The notes beneath the pieces are model-generated. The model was not told the origin of the DNA. It saw nothing but the letters and a program-made list of their open reading frames with translations, and did no database searches. DNA of 64,000 nucleotides from UBA5239 sp040394635 (GTDB taxonomy: Bacteria; Verrucomicrobiota; Lentisphaeria; Victivallales; Victivallaceae), in the NCBI GenBank assembly GCA_040394635.1, contig JBEBRW010000016.1, forward strand, positions 26,526-90,525, read 5' to 3'. The position numbers and the translations under genes are program-made. Of this stretch, positions 34,867 to 42,489 are shown piece by piece (position 1 is the stretch's first letter; every line of letters starts with the position of its first letter).

Positions 34867-35667
34867 TCAAAACAGGGGAAAGAGGAAGAAATTGGCGGTG
34901 TAATAAGTGAGGGGACGCCAGGTGTTCGGCTGGTAATACTGGGTGTCGCCCTCTTTCAGGCTGTCGCGGTAGATTTCCGGCTGCAGCCCGGCCGCATGTC
35001 CGTCGAAAAACAACATATTCATCGCATTGCTGTGCCTGGCCTGTGTATTGCCGCTGCCGTACGATTGAATATAGACATAGCTCATGTAATATTGCGTTTT
35101 GCTCCAGGTACTGTTATCGATAAGAGAATCGCCGCCGAAAATAGTGACCGACGGTTTTTTCAGCGCTTTGGTGGAGATCCCATAGTATACGAAGTCCGAC
35201 GTATCGATTTCCTGATAAAACGGGAGCTTGGTTTTGAATTCCGTCGAAAAATACAGTATCCCGTAAGTGAATTTATAGGAGGAAGCATTGTCCAGAATGT
35301 AAGAAGTCAAAGGCAGGCCGGGACAGGCATAACTCTGGTATGTCCGGGGCATGAAGCCGTTGGCGGCCAGGGAATATCCCCAGCCCATGCCCGACGGCAG
35401 TGTCGTCTTTTCATAGATATAAGACTGGAACTCGGCATTGAACGAATCGGCATAGGAGATGATTCCGACTCCCACCTGCTTCAGGTTATTCAGGCAGCTG
35501 ACGGCTCTTGCCCGCTCCCTTGCCTTGTTCAGCGCGGGTAACAGCATGGCTGCAAGTATGGCTATGATCGCTATGACTACCAGTAACTCGATAAGTGTAA
35601 AATAATTTCGACTTTTTCGTTGAAATCCGGTCGCCGCGCCAGGGTCAGATGAAGAAAATGCTTTCAT
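34867..35667 (-). CDS. pseudopilin-like protein with H-DGH motif (cassette B)
   Basis: 266 residues. A 21-residue basic leader precedes 'YFTLIELLVVIAIIAIL', so position -1 is Tyr instead of Gly. 'NKARERARAVSCLNNLKQVGVG' continues the helix, and 'ARHSNAMNMLFFDGHAA' is the C-terminal H...DGH motif. AAGGAGC lies ten bases before the ATG. The gene diverges from the IclR regulator across a mirror-image promoter region and heads the transcript with the small secreted protein and DUF4838. Confidence 0.88.
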   Translation of the reverse strand: MKAFSSSDPGAATGFQRKSRNYFTLIELLVVIAIIAILAAMLLPALNKARERARAVSCLNNLKQVGVGIISYADSFNAEFQSYIYEKTTLPSGMGWGYSLAANGFMPRTYQSYACPGLPLTSYILDNASSYKFTYGILYFSTEFKTKLPFYQEIDTSDFVYYGISTKALKKPSVTIFGGDSLIDNSTWSKTQYYMSYVYIQSYGSGNTQARHSNAMNMLFFDGHAAGLQPEIYRDSLKEGDTQYYQPNTWRPLTYYTANFFLFPLF

Positions 35668-35710
35668 AATTCAATGCTCCTTTTGAATTTTATGTGAAGG
35701 AATCAACAAT

Positions 35711-35732
35711 GTAATCTCATATTGTAATATTA
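35711..35732. promoter_or_regulatory. IclR-locus operator, left copy
   Basis: AATCTCATATTGTAATATTA (35713-35732) is nearly the reverse complement of the right copy at 35898-35918, differing at two bases. It sits just downstream of the pseudopilin promoter. Confidence 0.65.
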
Positions 35733-35752
35733 GTATCCCATTTATAATAAAC

Positions 35753-35781
35753 ATTATAACACCGGTTTCGCATAAAATCAA
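35753..35781 (-). promoter_or_regulatory. promoter of cassette B (pseudopilin side)
   Basis: TTGATT, a 17-base spacer and TATAAT on the minus strand. The spacer ends GGTGT, exactly as in the divergent promoter. Confidence 0.7.
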
Positions 35782-35852
35782 CTATGCAATTTGAAAAAGA
35801 TTTAATTAATCATCTTGAAGATCAATATGCAGTCTTTTTTGTTTTCGGGATA

Positions 35853-35881
35853 TTGATTTTTTCATAATGTGGTGTTATAAT
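35853..35881 (+). promoter_or_regulatory. promoter of iclR-GH20-murQ-like operon
   Basis: TTGATT, a 17-base spacer ending GGTGT and TATAAT on the plus strand. It is the mirror copy of the promoter at 35753-35781. Confidence 0.7.
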
Positions 35882-35897
35882 ATATTATATTGAGATT

Positions 35898-35919
35898 ATA
35901 ATATTACATTGTGAGATTA
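35898..35919. promoter_or_regulatory. IclR-locus operator, right copy
   Basis: ATAATATTACATTGTGAGATT ends at the IclR start codon. The part TAATATTACA and GAGATTA is shared with the left copy in reverse. Binding here would block translation start and transcription. Confidence 0.65.
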
Positions 35920-36656
35920 TGATGAAATCATTAATGAAGGCGTTTGATATTCTGGAGTATGTGGCGCTGCAGGACGGGAGGCCGGTTACGTCCAGTGAGG
36001 TGACGGAGTCGGTGGGGCTGAACCTGGCGACGGCGTCGCGGATCATGGTGGAAATGGCCGGGCGGGGCTATCTGGAAAAAGTCTCGCGCAAGAGCGGTTA
36101 CCGGCCGGGGCCGATGATCGCCGCCATCGCCAATCGCGACAATGTTTACCACCGCATGGCGCAGGCCGCGCTGAATCCCGTGACCGAATTGGCGGCGCAG
36201 ATCGGCATGCCGGTGAACCTGGCGGTGATGAACGGCACGCGCCGGATCATGTTGTTTTATCACAACACGGCGCCGCAGTGGAAGCCATGGAGCAAACTGA
36301 CCTTTACCGATGCCGAAAATACCGCCACCGGGCGGTTGCTGGCGGCGACGCTTCCCGAGCAGGAAGCTGCAGAATTGTTTCCGCAGATGCCGCTGCCGTT
36401 CTGGCCGGAAGTGAAGGATTATGCGCAGCTGCACAGGGAACTGGCGAAAATCCGAAAGAACGGTTTTGTATCGTTCATATCCGAGCCGGACGGAACGCTG
36501 GTGATGGGGCATCTGGTGATGTCGAAGGGATACCCGGCGGCGGCGATTGGTTTCGGAATACGCGACGAAGCACGGGCCGGGGAAATTCAACGCCTTTCGG
36601 CCGACACAGCCGCCCGGATTGTACAGAAACTCGAACATGAAAATAAGATTTACTGA
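35919..36656 (+). CDS. IclR-family transcription regulator (cassette B)
   Basis: 245 residues. Winged helix: 'KAFDILEYVALQDGRPVTSSE', then 'NLATASRIMVEMAGRGYLEK', with 'YRPGPMI' ending the wing. The C-terminal GAF-like effector domain starts near residue 80. Several ATG codons are possible (35919, 35922, 35934) and none has a good ribosome site. The operator touches the first. It is first gene of an operon with GH20 (nine bases on) and the SIS protein. Confidence 0.9.
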   Translation: MMKSLMKAFDILEYVALQDGRPVTSSEVTESVGLNLATASRIMVEMAGRGYLEKVSRKSGYRPGPMIAAIANRDNVYHRMAQAALNPVTELAAQIGMPVNLAVMNGTRRIMLFYHNTAPQWKPWSKLTFTDAENTATGRLLAATLPEQEAAELFPQMPLPFWPEVKDYAQLHRELAKIRKNGFVSFISEPDGTLVMGHLVMSKGYPAAAIGFGIRDEARAGEIQRLSADTAARIVQKLEHENKIY

Positions 36657-36665
36657 GGTGGAACA

Positions 36666-38513
36666 ATGTTGATTTGGCATCGGGCACAAACGGACGGGAC
36701 ATTGCACGGGCTGCTGGAAACGCTGGCGGAGGAGTATCCGCTGGCGGAACACGGAAACGGCGCGGAAGTGTCGTTTCAGAAGGTACCGGACCCGGAAGCG
36801 CTGAAGGTGGAAAGGTCCGGCAGTGGATGGATCGTCCGCTACGGTAGTCCTGCTGCGGCGGCGCGCGGGCTGGGTTATGCGCTGGCCGGACGCGAGGCGG
36901 AGGAGAAACTGGCGTTCAAGACATTCGGGATTCTGCTGGATTGCTCGCGGACAGGGATTGTCACGGTGGAGCATTTCAAGCATTGGCTGAGGCGGCTGGC
37001 GCTGTTCGGCTACAACATGGCGATGTTGTACACCAAGGATGCGTATCAACTGCCGGGCGAGACGTATTTCGGCTACATGCGCGGCGCGTATTCGCAGGAG
37101 GAAATCCGCGAGATCGATGCTTATGCGAAAAAACTTGGGATCGAGATGGTGGCCTCGATTCAGGCGCTCGGCCACCTCGAACCGATTCTGCGCTGGCCCG
37201 CTTACGGCAAAATCAAGGACACCGACAATGTGTTGATGGTCGACGAGCCGGAATCCTACAAACTGCTGGAAAAAATGCTGCGATTTTGGAGCGAAGCACT
37301 GGGCACGCGGCGCATTCACCTGGGCATGGACGAAACGCATGACCTCGGGCGCGGCCGGTTCATGGACCGGAACGGCTATGAGCGCGGTTTCGACCTGTAC
37401 AACCGCCATCTGAAGCGGCTCTGTGAGATTTGCGGCAAATTCGAGTTGAAGCCGATGATCTGGTCGGATATGTATTTCCGGCTCGGCAACCCGAATCAGG
37501 ATTATTACGACCCGGCGACGGTGATTCCGGACGATGTGAAGGCGGCGATTGCGCCGGAGGCGGAACTCTGTTATTGGGATTATTACCATCGCGACCAGAA
37601 GTTTTATGAGGACTGGATTCAGCGGCACCGCGACCTCGACAAAGAGCCGGTCATGGCGTCCGGTATCTGGACCTGGTCGCGCATGTGGTACGATCACGAG
37701 CAGACGGTGAATACGGCCGGGCCGTGCATCGACGCCTGCCGCAAAACCGGGCTCAAGGAAATCATTTTCACTATGTGGGGCGATGACGGCGGATATTGCG
37801 AATTCGATTCGGCATTTGCCGGCATGGCCTGGGCCGCCGATTATGCGTACAACGGACAGGGCTGCGAAGAGCGGACCGGTGCATTGTTCCAGGCGGTGAT
37901 GGATACGAGTTATCAGTTGCAGCTGGCCGCCGGCGAGCTTGAAATGAGCGTATTCAAAGAAGACGGCAGTCCGCACTATGATATCGTGGCTGGCTGGACG
38001 CTGTGGGACGATCCGCTGATGGGGATCTTGTGGCACGAAATGCGGCATTATGGCAAGAATGTCTGGGATGACGCGATTACGAAACTCAAGGAAGTACGCG
38101 GAAAGCTCGAGCCGCATCGCGGTGACCGCAAAGCCGGGCATATCGACCATGCGTGGAATATCTGCAATACATTGATTCACAAGCTCGAAGTCCGGCGCGG
38201 CCTGGTGCGGGCGTATCGAGAGAAAGATACCGCCGCGCTGACCCGGTTGCGGGATGAGGAAATTCCGGCGGTGATCGCGGCGATCGGGGAATTGATGGAA
38301 TCGTTCCGGGTGCAGTGGTTCCGCAGTTACAAATCATGGGGTTTGGAAGTGATGCAGATCAAGCTGTCCGGGTTGTGCGAGCGTTACCGCGAAGTTGCGC
38401 GGCGCCTGGAGGACCCCGGCGCCCGCATCGAAGAGTTGGAACTGGAGCCCGAAACCCTTGGCGCACCGGATACACGTTACCGGATGATCGCCACGGGCGG
38501 ATGGTTTATCTAA
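36666..38513 (+). CDS. GH20-like beta-N-acetylhexosaminidase, cytoplasmic
   Basis: 615 residues without a signal peptide. Residues 1-85 resemble the GH20 N-terminal alpha/beta domain, reduced. The barrel starts at 'FKTFGILLDCSRTGIVTVEH', and 'IHLGMDETHDLG' holds the catalytic Asp222-Glu223 pair of substrate-assisted hexosaminidases. 'MIWSDMYFRLG' and 'GIWTWSRMW' follow as barrel strands. The C-terminal 200 residues are helical. It should remove terminal GlcNAc or GalNAc from imported oligosaccharides inside the cell. The position between IclR and the MurQ-like protein supports amino-sugar catabolism. Confidence 0.85.
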   Translation: MLIWHRAQTDGTLHGLLETLAEEYPLAEHGNGAEVSFQKVPDPEALKVERSGSGWIVRYGSPAAAARGLGYALAGREAEEKLAFKTFGILLDCSRTGIVTVEHFKHWLRRLALFGYNMAMLYTKDAYQLPGETYFGYMRGAYSQEEIREIDAYAKKLGIEMVASIQALGHLEPILRWPAYGKIKDTDNVLMVDEPESYKLLEKMLRFWSEALGTRRIHLGMDETHDLGRGRFMDRNGYERGFDLYNRHLKRLCEICGKFELKPMIWSDMYFRLGNPNQDYYDPATVIPDDVKAAIAPEAELCYWDYYHRDQKFYEDWIQRHRDLDKEPVMASGIWTWSRMWYDHEQTVNTAGPCIDACRKTGLKEIIFTMWGDDGGYCEFDSAFAGMAWAADYAYNGQGCEERTGALFQAVMDTSYQLQLAAGELEMSVFKEDGSPHYDIVAGWTLWDDPLMGILWHEMRHYGKNVWDDAITKLKEVRGKLEPHRGDRKAGHIDHAWNICNTLIHKLEVRRGLVRAYREKDTAALTRLRDEEIPAVIAAIGELMESFRVQWFRSYKSWGLEVMQIKLSGLCERYREVARRLEDPGARIEELELEPETLGAPDTRYRMIATGGWFI

Positions 38514-38540
38514 TTAAGAATTAAGAGTTAAGAATTAAGA
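38512..38540. repeat. TTAAGAATTAAG repeat after GH20 stop
   Basis: Four AT-rich units (AATTAAG, AATTAAG, AGTTAAG, AATTAAG) fill the gap between GH20 and the next gene. GTTAAGAATTAAGAAT (38527-38542) is identical to the reverse complement of 22793-22808, also directly after a stop codon. Confidence 0.6.
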
Positions 38541-40184
38541 ATGAATGCTAGAGAAAAGGCTTTGGAGTTTGTACGGAATGAGACGCAGTTTCATTTAGGT
38601 TTTTTGCCGACGGAGCAGTCGAATCCTTTAACGGTGAATCTGGATAAGGAGTTCGAGCGGAGCCGGGCGGACGGCGTGCGGTGTCTGCAGCGGGTCGACC
38701 GCAATGTGGCGGCCATGGCACGGCGGATTTTCAGCAGCAGCGAATTCGAGCGGCTGGTCGGGAAGGGGGTTGAGGTTATCCGGGGCGGAGGCAAGGTAGT
38801 GTTTTCCGGGTGCGGGGCCACGGGGCGCTTGAGCATTTTGCTGGAGTGCATGTGGCGCGAGGCCGCGGCAGGGAGCGGATACGCGGACTCGGTGTGCAGC
38901 ATCATGACCGGCGGGGATTATGCGCTGGTGCGTTCGGTGGAATTTTTTGAGGATTATCAGGAATTCGGGCGGCAGCAGGTGCGCGAGATGGGGATGACGG
39001 AGCGCGATATGCTGGTTGCGATCACCGAGGGGGGCGAAACGTCGTCGGTGCTCGGCACGGTCGACGAATGCCTGGGGCGCGGCGCGGCGGTGTTTCTGAT
39101 GTTCAATAACCCGGCGGAGCTGCTGGCGAAGCATCTGGAGCGCTCGCGGCGGGCGATCGAGGATTCGCGCGTTTGCGTGCTGGATTTGTCCTGCGGGCCG
39201 ATGGCACTGGCGGGTTCGACCCGTATGCAGGCGACGACCTCCGAACAACTGGTCGCCGGCGGCGCGCTGGAAACGATTTTCTGCCGGTTGTTCGACAAAC
39301 CGGTGATGGATTACGCCGCCGAATTTGAGAAATTATTGGATGGCCTCGAACGGCCGGAAGCGGTGGATGCAATTGGCAAGTACATCGATTTCGAGGCGGA
39401 AGTTTACCGGAAACATGGCAAGGTCACGTATTATGCCAATGATTTCATGCTGGACATTTTCACCGACACCACGGAGCGCTCGCCCACGTTCATGCTGCCG
39501 CCGTTCCGCAAAGTCGATGACACGGTTTCGCCGCCGCCGTGGGCGTTTGTCAAGAATCCGCTGTATTCCACCCCGGATGTCTGGCGGAACCTGATGCGCC
39601 GCGAGCTTCGCTGTCTGGAATGGACCCCGGAGGATTATCGACGGCTGGGAGCTGCCGCTCAAATCGAGCAGAGGCCGCCACTGATCCAGAAAAACGAACT
39701 GCTGAAAATTGCGGTGGGCAACGAGCCCTCGCCAGAACGCTGCGCCAATGCAAATGATGCTGCGGTATTGGTTCGCTGCGGAGCCGCGCTTCCGAAGCTG
39801 GCAGAGGCTTTTTCCGCGCAGACGGCGGATTTCAAGATCCGTCGCGAACTGGTGGTCGGCGGCAGCGGTGGAGACTTTTCGATTCCGTTGAATCTGCCGG
39901 CGTCGCCGCTGCGGGTCATGGAACATATGGCAATCAAGCTGGCGCTGAACACGATTTCGACCGGGACCATGGTTTGCCTGGGGCGCGTGACCGGCAACTG
40001 GATGAGCTGGGTGGACGTGACCAACAAAAAGCTGCTCGACCGCGGCATTCGCCTCCTCACCGAAATCGGCAAAATGGATTACGAAAAAGCGGCGATCATG
40101 CTTTTCGAATCCATCGATGAGCTTGCGGGCGTTTCCGGCGAAAAACCCTCGACCGTGCAGCACGCCCTGGCGAAAATCCGCTAA
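38541..40184 (+). CDS. SIS-domain protein, MurQ / glucokinase-regulator-like
   Basis: 547 residues, much longer than MurQ (about 300). 'TEQSNPLTVNLD' matches the start of MurNAc-6-phosphate etherase, 'VVFSGCGATGRLSILLE' is the first SIS phosphosugar loop, and 'AITEGGETSSVLGTVDE' and 'LALNTISTGTMVCLGRVTGN' follow the MurQ pattern. The extra 200 residues give a double-SIS layout like that of the animal glucokinase regulatory protein and its bacterial relatives. It probably acts on or senses an amino-sugar phosphate. Whether the etherase activity survives is uncertain. No clear ribosome site precedes the ATG. Confidence 0.82.
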   Translation: MNAREKALEFVRNETQFHLGFLPTEQSNPLTVNLDKEFERSRADGVRCLQRVDRNVAAMARRIFSSSEFERLVGKGVEVIRGGGKVVFSGCGATGRLSILLECMWREAAAGSGYADSVCSIMTGGDYALVRSVEFFEDYQEFGRQQVREMGMTERDMLVAITEGGETSSVLGTVDECLGRGAAVFLMFNNPAELLAKHLERSRRAIEDSRVCVLDLSCGPMALAGSTRMQATTSEQLVAGGALETIFCRLFDKPVMDYAAEFEKLLDGLERPEAVDAIGKYIDFEAEVYRKHGKVTYYANDFMLDIFTDTTERSPTFMLPPFRKVDDTVSPPPWAFVKNPLYSTPDVWRNLMRRELRCLEWTPEDYRRLGAAAQIEQRPPLIQKNELLKIAVGNEPSPERCANANDAAVLVRCGAALPKLAEAFSAQTADFKIRRELVVGGSGGDFSIPLNLPASPLRVMEHMAIKLALNTISTGTMVCLGRVTGNWMSWVDVTNKKLLDRGIRLLTEIGKMDYEKAAIMLFESIDELAGVSGEKPSTVQHALAKIR

Positions 40185-40276
40185 TTAAGTTCTGTCGTGG
40201 CAGGATAAACACGAGAGGCTGGCGCCGTTTCACTCGGTTTTCGGGCGGTCTCCGCTGTATTCATGGACTTTTTATG

Positions 40277-41656
40277 TCAGGGGGTGCCAGACAGCATGCT
40301 TTTCAGTAACTTGGAAATATCGGTATTATCCTGGGCGCTGGTAAACTTACCGGCATTTTTCCCGTAGGCGGAAGTGATTACCGCCTGCGCGGTATGTCCG
40401 AAGGTGGTGAAAGTCACCCCGGCCTTGCCGCCGGTAAGGCGCTGCAGCATGACCTGAAGCGGATCGTATTTACCATACAGGATCGTGTATTCTTTCTCGT
40501 GCTCTTTGCGTCCGGCAGTGATCTCGAATGCGTGTTTTGCCGCGCTTTGTTCTTCCTCGGCCAGCAGCATCGGATCATCCGCCGCGCCGCTGAATTTCAG
40601 GCCGAACGACGCTGTGATCAGCGGTTTCAAGTCATCAAAACTCAATGATTTATCCGCTTCAAGCATGGCTGCAACTTTGCGGCTGAATGCCGTGCCGGAG
40701 CATTGCTGACGCGCCAGCAGTTCCGGTCGATAAGCCCTGCCGGCCTGTCCCAGTGCCAGCCCGCCGGTTTCGTGGTCGCCGGTGACGACGATCAGCGTGT
40801 CGTCCGGGTGCTTCTGCGCGAACTCATACGCCCGGCGGACCGCCGCGTCGAAATTCAAGGCTTCGCGAACCATTCCCCCGGCATCGTTGGAATGCCCGAA
40901 ATGGTCGATCTGACCACCTTCCACCATGATGAAAAAGCCGTTCGGATTGTCCAGCAACTCAATCGCCCGCGCAGTGATTTCGGCCAGTTGCAGGTCCTCC
41001 GGCCGCGCATCGATATCCCAGCTCAAATTGCGATTGGTTCCCTTGCGGTAGTCGCCGGCGATGGCCGGAAGCGTGATGGAGCCGTTCAGTTCCTCCCGAT
41101 TACCGGTGACCCGGTAGCCTTTCTTTGTCGCCAGCTCGAAGAAATCGCCTTTCGGATCGGTAACTCCACCGCCGCCGAAAAAGTCAAAGCCGGACGCCAG
41201 CAGATCCAACGCGATTTCACGGGCATTGCCGCGTCCGCTGTTATGGGCGTAAAATCCGGCGGGGGTCGCGTGATTCAGCGTCACACTGGTCAGGATGCCC
41301 ACCCGGTACCCGGCTTTTTTAGCGGCGGCGGCGACCGACTCCACTTTTGTTCCGTCCGGGGTTATGCCCAGCATGCCGTTATTGGTCTTCACGCCGCAGG
41401 CAATCGCGGTGGCGGCGGCGGCCGAGTCGGTGACGAGGCGATTTGCGGAGGCCGTGGCGGTAACCGTCTGATACGGAAAGCGGTTGATCAGCAGCCCCGG
41501 CTTCCCCTGCGCCGTATTGAAATGCTCGGTCAATTGCCGTTGCGGCAACCCCATGCCGTCACCGATAAACAGGAAAATATATTTGACCGGCTCATTGGCT
41601 GACAATGCAAGGATACAGCAAAAAATTAAAGACACAATCCAGATTTTCGATTTCAC
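40277..41656 (-). CDS. secreted alkaline phosphatase (cassette C)
   Basis: 459 residues with signal peptide 'MKSKIWIVSLIFCCILALSA'. 'FLFIGDGMGLPQ' (Asp33) and 'LVTDSAAAATAIACG' (nucleophile Ser78) are the PhoA metal and phosphorylation sites. 'MVEGGQIDHFGHSND' and 'VTGDHETGGLAL' supply the remaining metal ligands. It hydrolyses phosphate monoesters outside the cytoplasm. Its start overlaps the metallophosphoesterase stop by four bases, so it is the last gene of a five-gene coupled operon. A phosphatase here suggests a phosphorylated glycan substrate. Confidence 0.93.
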   Translation of the reverse strand: MKSKIWIVSLIFCCILALSANEPVKYIFLFIGDGMGLPQRQLTEHFNTAQGKPGLLINRFPYQTVTATASANRLVTDSAAAATAIACGVKTNNGMLGITPDGTKVESVAAAAKKAGYRVGILTSVTLNHATPAGFYAHNSGRGNAREIALDLLASGFDFFGGGGVTDPKGDFFELATKKGYRVTGNREELNGSITLPAIAGDYRKGTNRNLSWDIDARPEDLQLAEITARAIELLDNPNGFFIMVEGGQIDHFGHSNDAGGMVREALNFDAAVRRAYEFAQKHPDDTLIVVTGDHETGGLALGQAGRAYRPELLARQQCSGTAFSRKVAAMLEADKSLSFDDLKPLITASFGLKFSGAADDPMLLAEEEQSAAKHAFEITAGRKEHEKEYTILYGKYDPLQVMLQRLTGGKAGVTFTTFGHTAQAVITSAYGKNAGKFTSAQDNTDISKLLKSMLSGTP

Positions 41657-42489
41657 TTTTCAAGCTCCAATAATGTATTTTTCAGGCGGATACCAGTCAA
41701 CTTCCCATGCTCGAATTCCAGGACGGCAGTACCGACGCCCCGGAAATGCGAACCGCTTTTCAGGATCGGAATCACTTCTCCTCCGGCAGGGATAACTTGT
41801 TCCTGTTCTTTGGGGGCAGGGATGAATTTATGCTGGTCGCCGCCGCAGATCAGGTCGAAACATTTGCGGAATTCCGGATCGGCGGCCAATTTATCGTCCT
41901 CGGCATTCATCTGATGGCTCAACAGGACCACGGCCTTGGCTCCGGCCTTGCGGGCCCGCTGCGCCGCCGCGATCAGTTTTTCCGGCGAAGTCCGGGAGCG
42001 GTCGCGCCATTCCGGATAAATCCCCCGGTAGGCGGCGAACCCGACAATCGCAATACCATGAGCCATGACATATTCACGCTCGATGCCGGGGTACGCCACC
42101 GCCACCAGCGGAATCCCGCTCTTGCGGTACAGTTCCAGGAAATACGCATCGCCACGGTCGGGCTCGTGGTTACCGGGCACTGCCGCCGCGATCTTCAACT
42201 GCGCGAGCTCGGCGAAGCACTTTCGGTCGTATTCCTTCAATGTCTCACCGCCCCGAATTTCCTTGAAGGCCGGCGGATTGCGCGGATTCCCCTCCGGGTA
42301 AACATGGCAAAGCAGGTCCCCGGCGCTCAGGACCAGTTTCGGCTCCGCCACCGACTCGATAAACGCCTTGGCGGCGGTGAAATTGCGGTGATCCTGATGC
42401 GTATCGCCGATCAGAACCAGATTCAGTTTTTCACCACCGGATATGCATGTTCCGCAAAAGAATATGATCATGAAAATCCATGATTTCAT
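41653..42489 (-). CDS. secreted calcineurin-like metallophosphoesterase (cassette C)
   Basis: 278 residues with a signal peptide (1-18). The dimetal motifs are complete: 'LIGDTHQDH' (Asp29, His31), 'LSAGDLL' (Asp58), 'VPGNHEPDRGD' (Asn107, His108), 'LLSHQMN' and 'GGDQHKF'. The substrate could be a phosphodiester or monoester. It overlaps the genes on both sides, which means close translational coupling with the DUF4838 protein and the alkaline phosphatase. Confidence 0.9.
   Translation of the reverse strand: MKSWIFMIIFFCGTCISGGEKLNLVLIGDTHQDHRNFTAAKAFIESVAEPKLVLSAGDLLCHVYPEGNPRNPPAFKEIRGGETLKEYDRKCFAELAQLKIAAAVPGNHEPDRGDAYFLELYRKSGIPLVAVAYPGIEREYVMAHGIAIVGFAAYRGIYPEWRDRSRTSPEKLIAAAQRARKAGAKAVVLLSHQMNAEDDKLAADPEFRKCFDLICGGDQHKFIPAPKEQEQVIPAGGEVIPILKSGSHFRGVGTAVLEFEHGKLTGIRLKNTLLELEK

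Noticed and set aside
35931..38180. Minus-strand open frame of 749 codons under iclR and GH20
   Set aside because: His/Arg/Pro-rich low-complexity shadow spanning two real genes.
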